From assembly GCF_004362245.1 (NCBI RefSeq), contig NZ_SNWM01000005.1, forward strand, positions 1-64,000: a DNA stretch of 64,000 bases. The letters run 5' to 3'. The DNA comes from Pedobacter duraquae (lineage in GTDB: Bacteria; Bacteroidota; Bacteroidia; Sphingobacteriales; Sphingobacteriaceae). This document shows, piece after piece, positions 24,843-33,092 of the stretch (position 1 is the first letter of the stretch; the number at the start of each line of letters is the position of its first letter). A model generated the notes under the pieces. That model ran no database searches, was not told the origin of the DNA, and was given only the letters and a program-made list of their open reading frames with translations. Made by a program: the position numbers and the translations under genes.

Positions 24843-25562
24843 ATGCAAAAAGGCGTCCTATTTTTAATACCGGTTCCATTAACAGAAGAGGCAACTCAGA
24901 AATCCTATACGCCATTTGGCATTGAGGTTATCAATTCGATCAAAACTTATATCGTAGAAAATGAAAAAACTGCACGTAAGTTTTTGAAAGAGGCCGGATT
25001 AAAAACACCGCAAAGTGAGTTGCTTATCCATGATTATGGAAAACACAAGCGTGGTAACTCGGTTGCAATTTTCCTTAAGGAACTGTTAAATGGACAGGAT
25101 GTAGGTTTGATGAGTGAGGCAGGATGCCCTGGCGTAGCAGATCCAGGTGCAGACATCGTTGCCGAAGCGCACCGCCGCGGAATTAAAGTCGTTCCTCTTG
25201 CTGGTCCAAGTTCTATTCTCCTGGCATTGATGGCTTCGGGCTTTAACGGTCAAAGTTTCACGTTTCATGGCTATCTGCCTATTGATAAAGTGGAACGCGG
25301 AAAGAAAATTAAAGATCTGGAACAGCTTGCTGAAAAGAACAAGCAGACGCAGATTTTCATGGAAACCCCTTTCCGTAATAACCACCTGCTGGATGATGTG
25401 CTTAAAAATGCAGCACCACAAACTTTACTTTGCATCGCCAGTAATATCACTGCACCCGAAGAATATATAAAAACACAGTCCGTTGCTTTCTGGCGCAAGG
25501 AGCGCGCTGCTATAGATTTACATAAAAAACCGACGATATTTCTATTGTACCGCCAGTTTTAG
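24843..25562 (+). CDS. Tetrapyrrole-methylase-fold SAM-dependent methyltransferase (RsmI-like)
   Basis: This 239-residue protein has the tetrapyrrole (corrin/porphyrin) methylase fold used by RsmI, which 2'-O-methylates C1402 of 16S rRNA. The glycine-rich loop GLMSEAGCPGVADPGADIV corresponds to the RsmI motif, and VVPLAGPSSILLALMASG and GYLPIDKVERGKKI follow in the family order. It is shorter and more divergent than canonical RsmI (about 280 residues), so it may be a paralogue with another target. ATG 24843 is preferred to the TTG at 24822, which lies in the promoter box. Its stop overlaps the stop of nadD by 4 nt. Confidence 0.82.
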   Translation: MQKGVLFLIPVPLTEEATQKSYTPFGIEVINSIKTYIVENEKTARKFLKEAGLKTPQSELLIHDYGKHKRGNSVAIFLKELLNGQDVGLMSEAGCPGVADPGADIVAEAHRRGIKVVPLAGPSSILLALMASGFNGQSFTFHGYLPIDKVERGKKIKDLEQLAEKNKQTQIFMETPFRNNHLLDDVLKNAAPQTLLCIASNITAPEEYIKTQSVAFWRKERAAIDLHKKPTIFLLYRQF

Positions 25563-26131
25563 CGGTACATATTTTTACTTTCGATAAAATCCAATACCCG
25601 GTCCGGCACAAAATATTGCACATTTTTCCCTGCGGTGATAGCCTTACGGATAAATGTTGATGATATTTCCATTTCTGGTGTGTCAGTAAAAACAATAGCC
25701 GGATGTCCTGTCCATTCACTGGTGTCTGAACCTGAACGCGGATAAACGAAAATCTTATAGTCTGACAGCAACACCTCGTAGTTCTTCCATTTTTTTAGCG
25801 AGACCAGATTATCGGCGCCCATAATCAGAACAAACTCCCTGCCTGGATAACGTTCCTTCAAATAAGCTAACGTATCTATAGTGTAAGAGGGTTGGGGCAA
25901 CCCAAATTCGATATCGCTTACTTTAAGGTGTTCTGAATTTTCGGTAGCTAACTTAGCCATTTCCAGGCGGTCGTATTTATTGGTTAGCTTGCGCTTATCT
26001 TTCAACGGATTGTGCGGCGATACCACCATCCAGACTTCATCCAGGTCAGTAAAATTCGCCATATAATTGGCAATCATTAGATGACCTGCATGAATCGGAT
26101 TGAAGGAACCAAAAAATAGCCCGGTTTTCAT
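25559..26131 (-). CDS. nadD: Nicotinate-nucleotide adenylyltransferase
   Basis: This 190-residue nucleotidyltransferase makes deamido-NAD from nicotinate mononucleotide and ATP. The HxGH motif is in FGSFNPIHAGHLMIA at the N-terminus, MVVSPHNPLKDK binds the nucleotide, and the second signature ISSTFIRKAI lies near the C-terminus. Last of the yicC-gmk-nadD operon, it starts 3 nt after gmk ends. Confidence 0.95.
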   Translation of the reverse strand: MKTGLFFGSFNPIHAGHLMIANYMANFTDLDEVWMVVSPHNPLKDKRKLTNKYDRLEMAKLATENSEHLKVSDIEFGLPQPSYTIDTLAYLKERYPGREFVLIMGADNLVSLKKWKNYEVLLSDYKIFVYPRSGSDTSEWTGHPAIVFTDTPEMEISSTFIRKAITAGKNVQYFVPDRVLDFIESKNMYR

Positions 26132-26134
26132 ATT

Positions 26135-26704
26135 TTAACTGTTGATAAAAGCAGATACCAGTTCCTCCGCCTCTTTACACGCCGTGGCGAGGTCATAATT
26201 TTTAAGGATCACATCAAATTTATCAGCGTATTCTAACTCTTTTTCGGCCTTTATAAAGCGTTCTTGTAGTTTTTCCAGAGAATCTGTTCCCCTGCCGCTT
26301 AAACGCTCTTTTAACGCCTCTAATGACGGCGGCTGTACAAAAATGGCCAATGCATCCTCTTCGTATTTACGTTTAAGACGAAGACCGCCTTCCACATCAA
26401 TGTCAAATATCACATGCTTGCCCTCATTCCAGATTCTTTCGATTTCTGAACGTAAGGTGCCATAAAAAGTCCCGTTATAGACCTCTTCGAATTCAACAAA
26501 TTCCTGACGGGCAACACGGTGAAGGAAATCTTCCTTGGTAATGAAATAATAGTCATCTTCATGCTGTTCAGAACCCCTTAATTCACGGGTCGTAGCAGAA
26601 ATGGAAAAGCGGAGCGTAGGAAATTTTTGTAAAAGGTGTTTTACGATTGTAGTCTTTCCCGCACCTGAGGGAGCTGAAAATATGATGAGTTTACCCTGTG
26701 TCAT
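26135..26704 (-). CDS. gmk: Guanylate kinase
   Basis: This 189-residue P-loop kinase phosphorylates GMP to GDP. The Walker A loop is FSAPSGAGKTTIVKHLL. GMP-binding residues follow in SISATTRELRGSEQHEDDYYFI, with EYAYNG-like EFEEVYNGTFYGT after it, and the Asp pair in HVIFDIDVEG. Family length is normal. It lies 19 nt downstream of yicC, and this gene order is common in bacteria. Confidence 0.96.
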   Translation of the reverse strand: MTQGKLIIFSAPSGAGKTTIVKHLLQKFPTLRFSISATTRELRGSEQHEDDYYFITKEDFLHRVARQEFVEFEEVYNGTFYGTLRSEIERIWNEGKHVIFDIDVEGGLRLKRKYEEDALAIFVQPPSLEALKERLSGRGTDSLEKLQERFIKAEKELEYADKFDVILKNYDLATACKEAEELVSAFINS

Positions 26705-26723
26705 TGATATAAGTTAAAACGTA

Positions 26724-27599
26724 TTACAATACGTTCAATAGTTGTTCTTTAATTTTCTCCAATTCTTCTTTCATGCCCACAACAAGTTGTTGAATTTGTG
26801 CATCATTGGCTTTAGCCCCCATAGTATTGATCTCACGACCGATTTCCTGAGAGATAAAGCCAAGTTTTTTGCCATTCGCATCTTTACCATTTAAGCTCTG
26901 AATGAAATAGTCACAATGACTCTTCAATCTAATTTTTTCCTCTGTGATATCAAGTTTATCGATATAATAGATCAGTTCCTGCTCCAGACGGTTTTGGTCA
27001 ACACTTACTTTTCCTGCATTTTCTTCCAGAAATGCACTCAGACGCGCTTTGATCTGTGGGATTCTAAGTGGTTCTATTTCTTCAACCTGTGCAAAGAAAC
27101 TCAGGATATTTTTAATTCTCAGTTCCAGATCAGCCTTAAGGACATCACCCTCCATGGTTCTGAATTGATTAAAGTTTTTTAACGCCGTATAAAATGTCTG
27201 TTCAACGATGGCCCATTCACCCTCGTTAACTTCCTCTTCAGGGTAAGAAACGACCTCAGGAAAGCTAAGTACAGCTTGTAAAAGATTACTGGAATCTGCG
27301 CCCAGGCTTACATTAATCGCTTCCAGCTCTTTGTAATATTTTGTAAGCAGCGCCGCATTGATAGTTGCTCCTTTTGCACTTTCCTCATTACGCTCGATGT
27401 TAATCGATACACTTACCTTACCACGCTCGATATCCTTGCTACATACATTGCGCAACACTAATTCTTTTTCAGAATAAGCTTTAGGTAATTTCAAATTGAG
27501 CTCCAGGAACTTACTGTTCAAAGACTTGATCTCAACAGCAAACTTAGTATTCTCATGATCGGTAGAGGCCAGGCCATAGCCTGTCATAGATTTTATCAT
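26724..27599 (-). CDS. yicC: YicC-family endoribonuclease
   Basis: This 291-residue protein starts MIKSMTGYG, the invariant opening of the YicC family, and has IKSLNSKFLELNLKLP. It ends with the conserved RLKSHCDYFIQSL and GKKLGFISQEIGREINTMGAKAND, which contain the catalytic acidic residues. YicC proteins are RNases that take part in small-RNA turnover. ATG 27599 is chosen over the TTG at 27605. A TATCTTTG box ends only 3 nt upstream of this ATG. Confidence 0.93.
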   Translation of the reverse strand: MIKSMTGYGLASTDHENTKFAVEIKSLNSKFLELNLKLPKAYSEKELVLRNVCSKDIERGKVSVSINIERNEESAKGATINAALLTKYYKELEAINVSLGADSSNLLQAVLSFPEVVSYPEEEVNEGEWAIVEQTFYTALKNFNQFRTMEGDVLKADLELRIKNILSFFAQVEEIEPLRIPQIKARLSAFLEENAGKVSVDQNRLEQELIYYIDKLDITEEKIRLKSHCDYFIQSLNGKDANGKKLGFISQEIGREINTMGAKANDAQIQQLVVGMKEELEKIKEQLLNVL

Positions 27600-27602
27600 G
27601 TG

Positions 27603-27610
27603 CAAAGATA
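27603..27610 (-). promoter_or_regulatory. -7 box of the yicC-gmk-nadD operon
   Basis: The minus strand reads TATCTTTG, then CAC, then the yicC ATG. It is an exact consensus match with only 3 nt to the start codon, which implies a leaderless message. Confidence 0.5.
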
Positions 27611-27681
27611 TGATTTATTGTTAAATGGTTAAATGCTATGATTTTTAACTTTTTTTAACGCTCAAGTTGTTAAGCAATGAC

Positions 27682-27689
27682 TAAATTTG
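27682..27689 (+). promoter_or_regulatory. -7 box of the carboxypeptidase-regulatory-like gene
   Basis: TAAATTTG matches TAnnTTTG and ends 8 nt before ATG 27698. It lies inside the frame that would start at ATG 27677, which argues for the later start. Confidence 0.5.
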
Positions 27690-27697
27690 CAACAACT

Positions 27698-28405
27698 ATG
27701 AACCGCAATCACCTTTTGCTAATTGCTTTTTTCACGCTATTATTGCCATTTTATGCTGTTGCGCAGGAAACGATGGTTAAAGGGGCCGTAATGGAAAGTG
27801 GTACGAGGAACCGTATCGCGCTTGCTGAAATTACCAATAAACGCAATGGTTTTGTAGTCGGAAGCAATGATCTTGGTCTTTTTGAAATTAAGGCAGCAAT
27901 AGGGGATACGCTTGTTTTTGTGAAGCGTGACTTCTCCGACAGACAGATTGTCGTCGTACAAACAAATTCAATTGTAGTTCAGCTCACCCGAACAACTTTA
28001 GATCAAGTTGATATTATCGGTCAGAATAAACGTCAGGAAATGAACGCCGTAAAAAAAGATTTTAGGGACAAAGGATCATTCTATGCGGGCAAGCCTCCAG
28101 TTTTATCTTATATTTTTACGCCACTAACAGCGCTCTATGAGCTCTTTGGTAAAACACCCAAAAACGCCAGGAGATTTAATAAGTATTATGGCACTGAACT
28201 CCAGCAGGGTGAAATAGATGGATTTTTCAATGAGACCAAAATCCAGAAGGAAACAGATTTGCGCGGAGCTGATCTGGAGGATTATATGCTGAATTACAGA
28301 CCCGAATATCAGCAGGTGCAAAAGTGGACGGACTATGATGCGATCAAGTACATCAGGGAAACTTCAAAAAAATTCACAGATACCTTAAGGAAGAAACCTC
28401 AATAA
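27698..28405 (+). CDS. Secreted protein with carboxypeptidase-regulatory-like domain
   Basis: This 235-residue exported protein has the signal peptide NRNHLLLIAFFTLLLPFYAVA, with cleavage before QET. The next 80 residues form a beta-sandwich of the carboxypeptidase-D regulatory-like type (VKGAVMESGTRNRIALAEITNK, then GLFEIKAAIGDTLVF and VVQLTRTTLDQVDIIG), as found in front of TonB receptors. Here no receptor follows. Instead there is a helical C-terminal half rich in Tyr and charged residues (FNKYYGTELQQGEIDG). Function is unknown. It converges on rnc. Confidence 0.75.
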   Translation: MNRNHLLLIAFFTLLLPFYAVAQETMVKGAVMESGTRNRIALAEITNKRNGFVVGSNDLGLFEIKAAIGDTLVFVKRDFSDRQIVVVQTNSIVVQLTRTTLDQVDIIGQNKRQEMNAVKKDFRDKGSFYAGKPPVLSYIFTPLTALYELFGKTPKNARRFNKYYGTELQQGEIDGFFNETKIQKETDLRGADLEDYMLNYRPEYQQVQKWTDYDAIKYIRETSKKFTDTLRKKPQ

Positions 28406-28416
28406 AGTTATCTTGT

Positions 28417-29145
28417 TTAAATTGACAATGCTTCGCAGGCTTTTTCTGCAGCCAGCTTCTCCGCATTTTTCTTGTTATAATCCCGTCCGATACCATAGCT
28501 CTCACCTTCAACAACAGCTTTGATGGTGAATAATTTTGTGCTTTCACCAGCCTCGTTCTCTACCATGTCAAAAGTGATATCCTTGCCATGGCGTTGACAC
28601 CATTCAATTAATTTACTCTTGAAATTGGTCTCTGTAAGCTCCAGTGTATGGATGTCTATATAGGGCTTTACGATCCTTTTTAACAGGAAATCTTTCGTGT
28701 AATTGTACCCTTTATCGAGATAAATTGCGCCGATTAACGCTTCAAAAGCATCACCCAACATAGAGTGATGCTTAGTTTGCATGTTGACCATCTTCTGATC
28801 AAATACAATCAACTGATCAAAACCCATCTTGCGCGCCAGTTGGTTCAGATTCGCACGATTTACTATTTTAGAGCGCATTTCCGTTAAAAAACCTTCCTCT
28901 TTGTAAGGATAGCTTTTAAAAAGCAACTCGGCTATCACGGAGCCCAATATCGCATCACCTAAAAACTCCAGGCGTTCATTACTGCTTCTGCTACCGTTTT
29001 TTAAAACTTTAGCTACAGAACGGTGCCGGAAAGCCATTTTATACAAAACGGTATTTCCAGGCACAAAACCTAAAATGTTTTTAAGCTTATTGATAAACTC
29101 CTTGTCAGCCGAGAAATAAAGCTTATAAAAGTCAAACAAAGGCAT
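28417..29145 (-). CDS. rnc: Ribonuclease III
   Basis: This double-strand-specific RNase has 242 residues. The catalytic signature NERLEFLGDAILG lies in the N-terminal RNase III domain, and the second acidic patch is in MLGDAFEALIGAIYLDKG. A double-stranded-RNA-binding domain follows (SKLIEWCQRHG through NKKNAEKLAAEKACEAL). It ends the acpP-fabF-rnc operon, 36 nt after fabF, an order conserved widely. Confidence 0.96.
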   Translation of the reverse strand: MPLFDFYKLYFSADKEFINKLKNILGFVPGNTVLYKMAFRHRSVAKVLKNGSRSSNERLEFLGDAILGSVIAELLFKSYPYKEEGFLTEMRSKIVNRANLNQLARKMGFDQLIVFDQKMVNMQTKHHSMLGDAFEALIGAIYLDKGYNYTKDFLLKRIVKPYIDIHTLELTETNFKSKLIEWCQRHGKDITFDMVENEAGESTKLFTIKAVVEGESYGIGRDYNKKNAEKLAAEKACEALSI

Positions 29146-29181
29146 TGATCTTTAAAGAAATCACCATTATAGCGGGTTATT

Positions 29182-30435
29182 TTAGTCTACGTATTTTTTG
29201 AAAATAACAGATGCATTGTGGCCACCAAAACCAAATGTGTTACTCAAGGCAGCACGAACCTCGCGTTTTTCAGCTTTGTTGAACGTGAAGTTCAGTTTCG
29301 CATCAAATGCCGGATCATCAGTAAAATGGTTGATCGTAGGCGGAACAATGTCGTTTTTTACCGCTAAAATAGCTGCAATAGCTTCAACAGCACCAGCAGC
29401 ACCCAATAGGTGACCAGTCATTGATTTGGTAGAACTGATGTTTAACTGGTAAGCATCTTCACCAAAAAGATCCACAATTGCACTCGTCTCAGAAATATCT
29501 CCCAGTGGGGTAGACGTTCCATGAACATTGATGTAATCAATGTCAGACGTTTTTAATTTAGCATCTCTTAATGCGTTGGTCATCACCATTCTTGCACCCA
29601 ATCCCTGAGGATGTGGAGCAGTAATGTGGTTGGCATCGGCACTCATTCCACCACCAACAATTTCAGCATAGATTTTAGCACCACGTTTCTTGGCATGTTC
29701 TAATTCTTCCAGAATGATAGTCCCGGCACCTTCACCAGCAACAAAACCATCGCGGTCTTTATCGAAAGGTCTGGACGCTGTTTGTGGATCATCATTGCGG
29801 GTAGACAGGGCATGCATCGCATTAAATCCACCGATACCGGCTTCATTAATAATAGCTTCAGAGCCACCTGTAATAAATACATCAGCCATATCCAGACGGA
29901 TATAGTTAAATGCATCGATCATAGCGTTGGTTGATGAAGCGCAAGCAGAAACTGTAGCGAAGTTTGGTCCGCGAAGACCATATTTGATAGAGATATGTCC
30001 GGAAACAATATCAATAATCATCTTCGGAATGAAGAAAGGATTAATGCGCGGAGTACCATCTCCGGCAAAAAAGTTCCGCATTTCATCTAAAAACGTTTTG
30101 ATCCCACCAATTCCAGAACCCCAGATTACCCCGATACGGTTCGTATCCAGGGTTGAAAAGTCGAACTGGCCATCACGGACAGCTTCTTCAGTAGAGGCAA
30201 TGGCATATTGGACAAATGGATCAAGTTTGCGGGCTTCCTTCTTATCCATGAAGTCTTCAGGATTGAAGTTTTTCAGCTCGCAGGCAAATTTTGTCTTGAA
30301 CTTTTCAGTATCAAAACTTGTAATAGGCGCAGCGCCGCTCACACCATTTAGCAAGCCATCCCAGAATTCCGGGATAGTATTACCAATTGGAGTGAGCGCA
30401 CCTAAACCTGTAACTACTACTCTTTTTAATTCCAT
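29182..30435 (-). CDS. fabF: Beta-ketoacyl-ACP synthase II
   Basis: This 417-residue condensing enzyme elongates fatty acids on ACP. The nucleophile is in TVSACASSTNAMI, with the two catalytic histidines in INVHGTSTPLGD and STKSMTGHLLGAAGA. The N-terminus RVVVTGLGALTPIGN is typical. It follows acpP after 29 nt. Confidence 0.97.
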   Translation of the reverse strand: MELKRVVVTGLGALTPIGNTIPEFWDGLLNGVSGAAPITSFDTEKFKTKFACELKNFNPEDFMDKKEARKLDPFVQYAIASTEEAVRDGQFDFSTLDTNRIGVIWGSGIGGIKTFLDEMRNFFAGDGTPRINPFFIPKMIIDIVSGHISIKYGLRGPNFATVSACASSTNAMIDAFNYIRLDMADVFITGGSEAIINEAGIGGFNAMHALSTRNDDPQTASRPFDKDRDGFVAGEGAGTIILEELEHAKKRGAKIYAEIVGGGMSADANHITAPHPQGLGARMVMTNALRDAKLKTSDIDYINVHGTSTPLGDISETSAIVDLFGEDAYQLNISSTKSMTGHLLGAAGAVEAIAAILAVKNDIVPPTINHFTDDPAFDAKLNFTFNKAEKREVRAALSNTFGFGGHNASVIFKKYVD

Positions 30436-30464
30436 TTATACGGATTATACGGAGACCGTATGTT

Positions 30465-30701
30465 TTACTTTACGTTTTTCTCTAGATAAGCAACAGCTTG
30501 ACCTACTGTACCAATAGTTTCAGCCTGGTCATCAGGAATTGCTACATTGAATTCTTTCTCGAATTCCATGATAAGCTCTACAGTATCCAAAGAATCCGCA
30601 CCAAGGTCGTTAGTGAAAGAAGCTTCTGGTGTAACTTCGCTTTCATCTACTCCTAATTTTTCAACGATAATAGCCTTAACTCTTGAAGCAATATCAGACA
30701 T
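30465..30701 (-). CDS. acpP: Acyl carrier protein
   Basis: This 78-residue acidic four-helix protein carries the phosphopantetheine attachment motif LGADSLDTVELIMEFE, with Ser37 as the modified residue. It is the first gene of the acpP-fabF-rnc operon. Confidence 0.97.
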   Translation of the reverse strand: MSDIASRVKAIIVEKLGVDESEVTPEASFTNDLGADSLDTVELIMEFEKEFNVAIPDDQAETIGTVGQAVAYLEKNVK

Positions 30702-30734
30702 AATGTTATAATTTAATGGTTAAATAATTCAGTG

Positions 30735-30765
30735 CAAAGAAAAATAAATTCTGACACATTTCAAA
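30735..30765 (-). promoter_or_regulatory. Promoter of acpP-fabF-rnc
   Basis: On the minus strand a -33 TTTG (30765-30762) and a -7 TTTCTTTG (30742-30735, 7 of 8 consensus bases) are 19 nt apart. This is the normal Bacteroidota spacing. The leader is about 30 nt. Confidence 0.6.
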
Positions 30766-30858
30766 TGTTTATTTTCGTGCCAATTTTAATGTTTTTATTT
30801 TGATCTGTAAAGTAAAATTAGTTTTATAATTTTGAATCCTAAAGCAAAATCGTCCCTT

Positions 30859-31278
30859 TTGAATAAAACCTATTTAAAACTATCCTTAGATCTGGATTTT
30901 GTGTTGATCGCTATTACAGCCTCTCTCAAGGATTATGTCCTCTGCCACAAAATCAATACAAACCTCAGCTTTAATTTTGAGAAAATAGCAGATCATGAAG
31001 TTTATTTCAAAATTAACGAACCCGCACTGGCCTTCTCCAAATATTATTTTTACGTTGATCAAGGAGAAAACGAATACTATATTGTAAACAATAGAAACAG
31101 CGAAGGGTTTTTAATTCCTGAAATGAACCGCGTGGATTATTTTCTGATCATCCATAATTATCTTGATCCCGAAGATCTAAATTATATTATTCGGGGATTG
31201 AATAAACTGCCTGATATTCAGGTTGCTGCACAGGTGGATCCACTCAGACTCAAGTCAAAGGAAAATTTGGTAATGTAA
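30859..31278 (+). CDS. IPExxxVDY-family protein
   Basis: This small protein of about 140 residues carries the defining signature IPEMNRVDY (I-P-E-x3-V-D-Y), followed by FLIIHNYLDPEDLNYII. It starts with two short strands (YLKLSLDLDF, LIAITASLKDYVLCHKIN), as is usual for this Bacteroidota-specific family. Function is unknown. No ATG is available. A TTG at 30832 lies inside a TAATTTTG promoter box (30827-30834), so the TTG at 30859 is chosen. It precedes pyk by 139 nt to the pyk start, an arrangement consistent with a neighbour gene read in the same direction. Confidence 0.85.
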   Translation: MNKTYLKLSLDLDFVLIAITASLKDYVLCHKINTNLSFNFEKIADHEVYFKINEPALAFSKYYFYVDQGENEYYIVNNRNSEGFLIPEMNRVDYFLIIHNYLDPEDLNYIIRGLNKLPDIQVAAQVDPLRLKSKENLVM

Positions 31279-31286
31279 ATTTTATA

Positions 31287-31315
31287 TTGGAGGTGTATTA
31301 AATACACTATATTTG
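31287..31315 (+). promoter_or_regulatory. Promoter of pyk
   Basis: TTG at 31287-31289 and TATATTTG at 31308-31315 (exact TAnnTTTG) are 18 nt apart. The predicted start near 31320 gives pyk a leader of about 100 nt. Confidence 0.6.
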
Positions 31316-31417
31316 AATCTTGCAATCAAATATAAATTAAGAAATAACCAGACGGATAGTGGTTTATCGCATATAAGCCCTGCTCTTTATCCGCCATTTT
31401 TAAATAAAATAACTCAA

Positions 31418-32848
31418 ATGAAACCTTTTCATTCAAGAACAAAAATTGTAGCCACATTAGGGCCTGCATCTGCAAAACCAGACGTTTTATTTAGCATGTT
31501 TAATGCAGGTTTGGACGTTTGTCGTTTAAACTTTTCACATGGCTCACAGGCAGATCACCAGGAAGTGCTGGATACCATCAGAATGCTGAACAAAAAACAC
31601 GATTATAATGTAGGTATCCTGGCTGATTTACAGGGTCCTAAAATTCGTATCGGTATGGTTAAAGATGGTGGTATTCACTTAGTAAATGGTGCACAAACTA
31701 CTATAACTACTAAAGAATGCATCGGTAACGAAGAACGTATCTACATTACATACGATACTTTCCCAAAAGATGTTAAAGCAGGCGAAATTATCCTTTTGGA
31801 TGATGGTAAACTGCAAATGCGTGTGATTTCGACCAACCTGGAAGATGAGGTTGTTTGTGAAGTTGTTCACGGCGGTATTCTGACTTCAAGAAAAGGAGTT
31901 AACTTACCAAATACTAAAGTTTCTATCCCTTCATTAACTATCGAAGACCGTAAAAACCTTGAGTTTGTACTTGAAAACGACGTAGAATGGATCGGTCTAT
32001 CTTTTGTACGTAACGCAGCAGATATTGTTGAACTGAAAGATATCATCAAACAAAGAGGCAAATCAGCTCGTGTTATCGCGAAAATTGAAAAACCTGAGGC
32101 TATCGCCAATATCGACGAAATCATTGCTGTTTCAGACGGTATTATGGTTGCCCGTGGTGATCTTGGAGTAGAAATGCCAATGGAAGAAGTTCCTTTGTTG
32201 CAAAAAATGATCGTTAATAAATGTCGCGCAGCCTCGAAACCGGTAATCGTAGCTACCCAGATGTTGGAAAGTATGATCACCACACCTAGGCCAACACGTG
32301 CTGAGGTAAATGACGTAGCAAACTCTGTGCTTGACGGTGCTGATGCAGTAATGCTAAGCGGCGAGACTTCTGTAGGAGAGTTTCCACTGATCGTTATCGA
32401 GACGATGCAGAAAATCATCCAAAATATCGAGCAGAACAACTACCCGTTCCACCCAGATAAATTCCTTAAGCCGAATGATCCTAGCTTCCTGAGTGATGCA
32501 ATCTGTGATTCTGCTTGTTTCCTGGCTAAACAAACCAGCGCTGTTGGTATCGTTTCTATGACAACCAGCGGATATACTGCTTTCGAAATCTCTAGTCACA
32601 GACCTAAAGCGTTGACTTACATCTTCACCAGCAACAGAGCGCTACTAAATAGCTTAAGTTTGGTATGGGGCGTTCAGGGCTTCTATTATGATAAATTCGA
32701 AAGTACTGATGATACCATCACTGATGTAAACGAATTGCTTAAATCAATGAAATTTGTTAAAAAAGGTGATATAGTAATTAACACAGCTGCAATTCCTATG
32801 GAACAAAAAGGCAAAACAAACATGCTTAAAGTTACTGTAATTGAGTAA
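31418..32848 (+). CDS. pyk: Pyruvate kinase
   Basis: The enzyme transfers phosphate from phosphoenolpyruvate to ADP, the last step of glycolysis. From ATG 31418 it has 476 residues, the normal length. It starts with HSRTKIVATLGPAS and shows the substrate loop LNFSHGS, the catalytic lysine region VIAKIEKPEA, the metal ligands in GIMVARGDLGVEMP, and KPVIVATQMLESM. The in-frame extension back to 31313 is unlike the family and overlaps the promoter. Confidence 0.97.
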   Translation: MKPFHSRTKIVATLGPASAKPDVLFSMFNAGLDVCRLNFSHGSQADHQEVLDTIRMLNKKHDYNVGILADLQGPKIRIGMVKDGGIHLVNGAQTTITTKECIGNEERIYITYDTFPKDVKAGEIILLDDGKLQMRVISTNLEDEVVCEVVHGGILTSRKGVNLPNTKVSIPSLTIEDRKNLEFVLENDVEWIGLSFVRNAADIVELKDIIKQRGKSARVIAKIEKPEAIANIDEIIAVSDGIMVARGDLGVEMPMEEVPLLQKMIVNKCRAASKPVIVATQMLESMITTPRPTRAEVNDVANSVLDGADAVMLSGETSVGEFPLIVIETMQKIIQNIEQNNYPFHPDKFLKPNDPSFLSDAICDSACFLAKQTSAVGIVSMTTSGYTAFEISSHRPKALTYIFTSNRALLNSLSLVWGVQGFYYDKFESTDDTITDVNELLKSMKFVKKGDIVINTAAIPMEQKGKTNMLKVTVIE

Positions 32849-32855
32849 ACCATAA

Positions 32856-32886
32856 TTTGGGATTGCAAAAAACTTTTCTACTTTTG
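32856..32886 (+). promoter_or_regulatory. Promoter of tRNA-Ser
   Basis: A -33 TTTG (32856-32859) and a -7 TACTTTTG (32879-32886) are separated by 19 nt, a full consensus match. The tRNA begins 13 nt after the box. Confidence 0.65.
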
Positions 32887-32896
32887 CAATCCCAAA
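32856..32896. repeat. 15-bp perfect inverted repeat between pyk and tRNA-Ser
   Basis: TTTGGGATTGCAAAA (32856-32870) and TTTTGCAATCCCAAA (32882-32896) are exact inverse complements with an 11-nt loop. The structure begins 7 nt after the pyk stop and ends 2 nt before the tRNA. It contains both promoter elements of the tRNA gene. It may also terminate pyk, though no T-run follows. Confidence 0.85.
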
Positions 32897-32898
32897 AA

Positions 32899-32984
32899 GG
32901 AGAGGTGTCCGAGTGGCTGAAGGAGCACGCTTGGAAAGCGTGTGTACTCAAAAGGTACCGAGGGTTCGAATCCCTCTCTCTCCG
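32899..32984 (+). tRNA. tRNA-Ser (anticodon GGA)
   Basis: This is an 86-nt class II tRNA. The acceptor arm GGAGAGG pairs with TCTCTCC, closing with one G-U pair. The anticodon stem CACGC/GCGTG encloses the loop TTGGAAA with GGA at 32933-32935. The long variable arm has GTAC/GTAC pairing, and the T arm is GAGGG-TTCGAAT-CCCTC. The discriminator base is G, as for serine tRNAs. The 3' CCA is not encoded. It reads UCC and UCU codons. Confidence 0.97.
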
Positions 32985-33009
32985 CTGGTACTGGAATTAA
33001 GATTTATAG

Positions 33010-33039
33010 AAAGCCTGCTAATTCATATTGGCAGGCTTT
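33010..33039 (+). terminator. Terminator after tRNA-Ser
   Basis: AAAGCCTGC and GCAGGCTTT form a 9-bp stem with a 12-nt loop, followed by a run of T. It lies 26 nt after the tRNA. Confidence 0.85.
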
Positions 33040-33092
33040 TTTTTATGCACTAATACGAGATTATCTGTGTAACTTAATTCAAAAATCGACAT

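Noticed and set aside
31313..31417. N-terminal extension of pyk to 31313
   Set aside because: The 35 extra residues are absent from pyruvate kinases, and the TTG start is inside the -7 box of the promoter.
32867..32896. pyk hairpin read as an ordinary terminator
   Set aside because: The inverted repeat is not followed by a T-run on the plus strand. Its arms contain the tRNA promoter, so a simple terminator label would be too strong.
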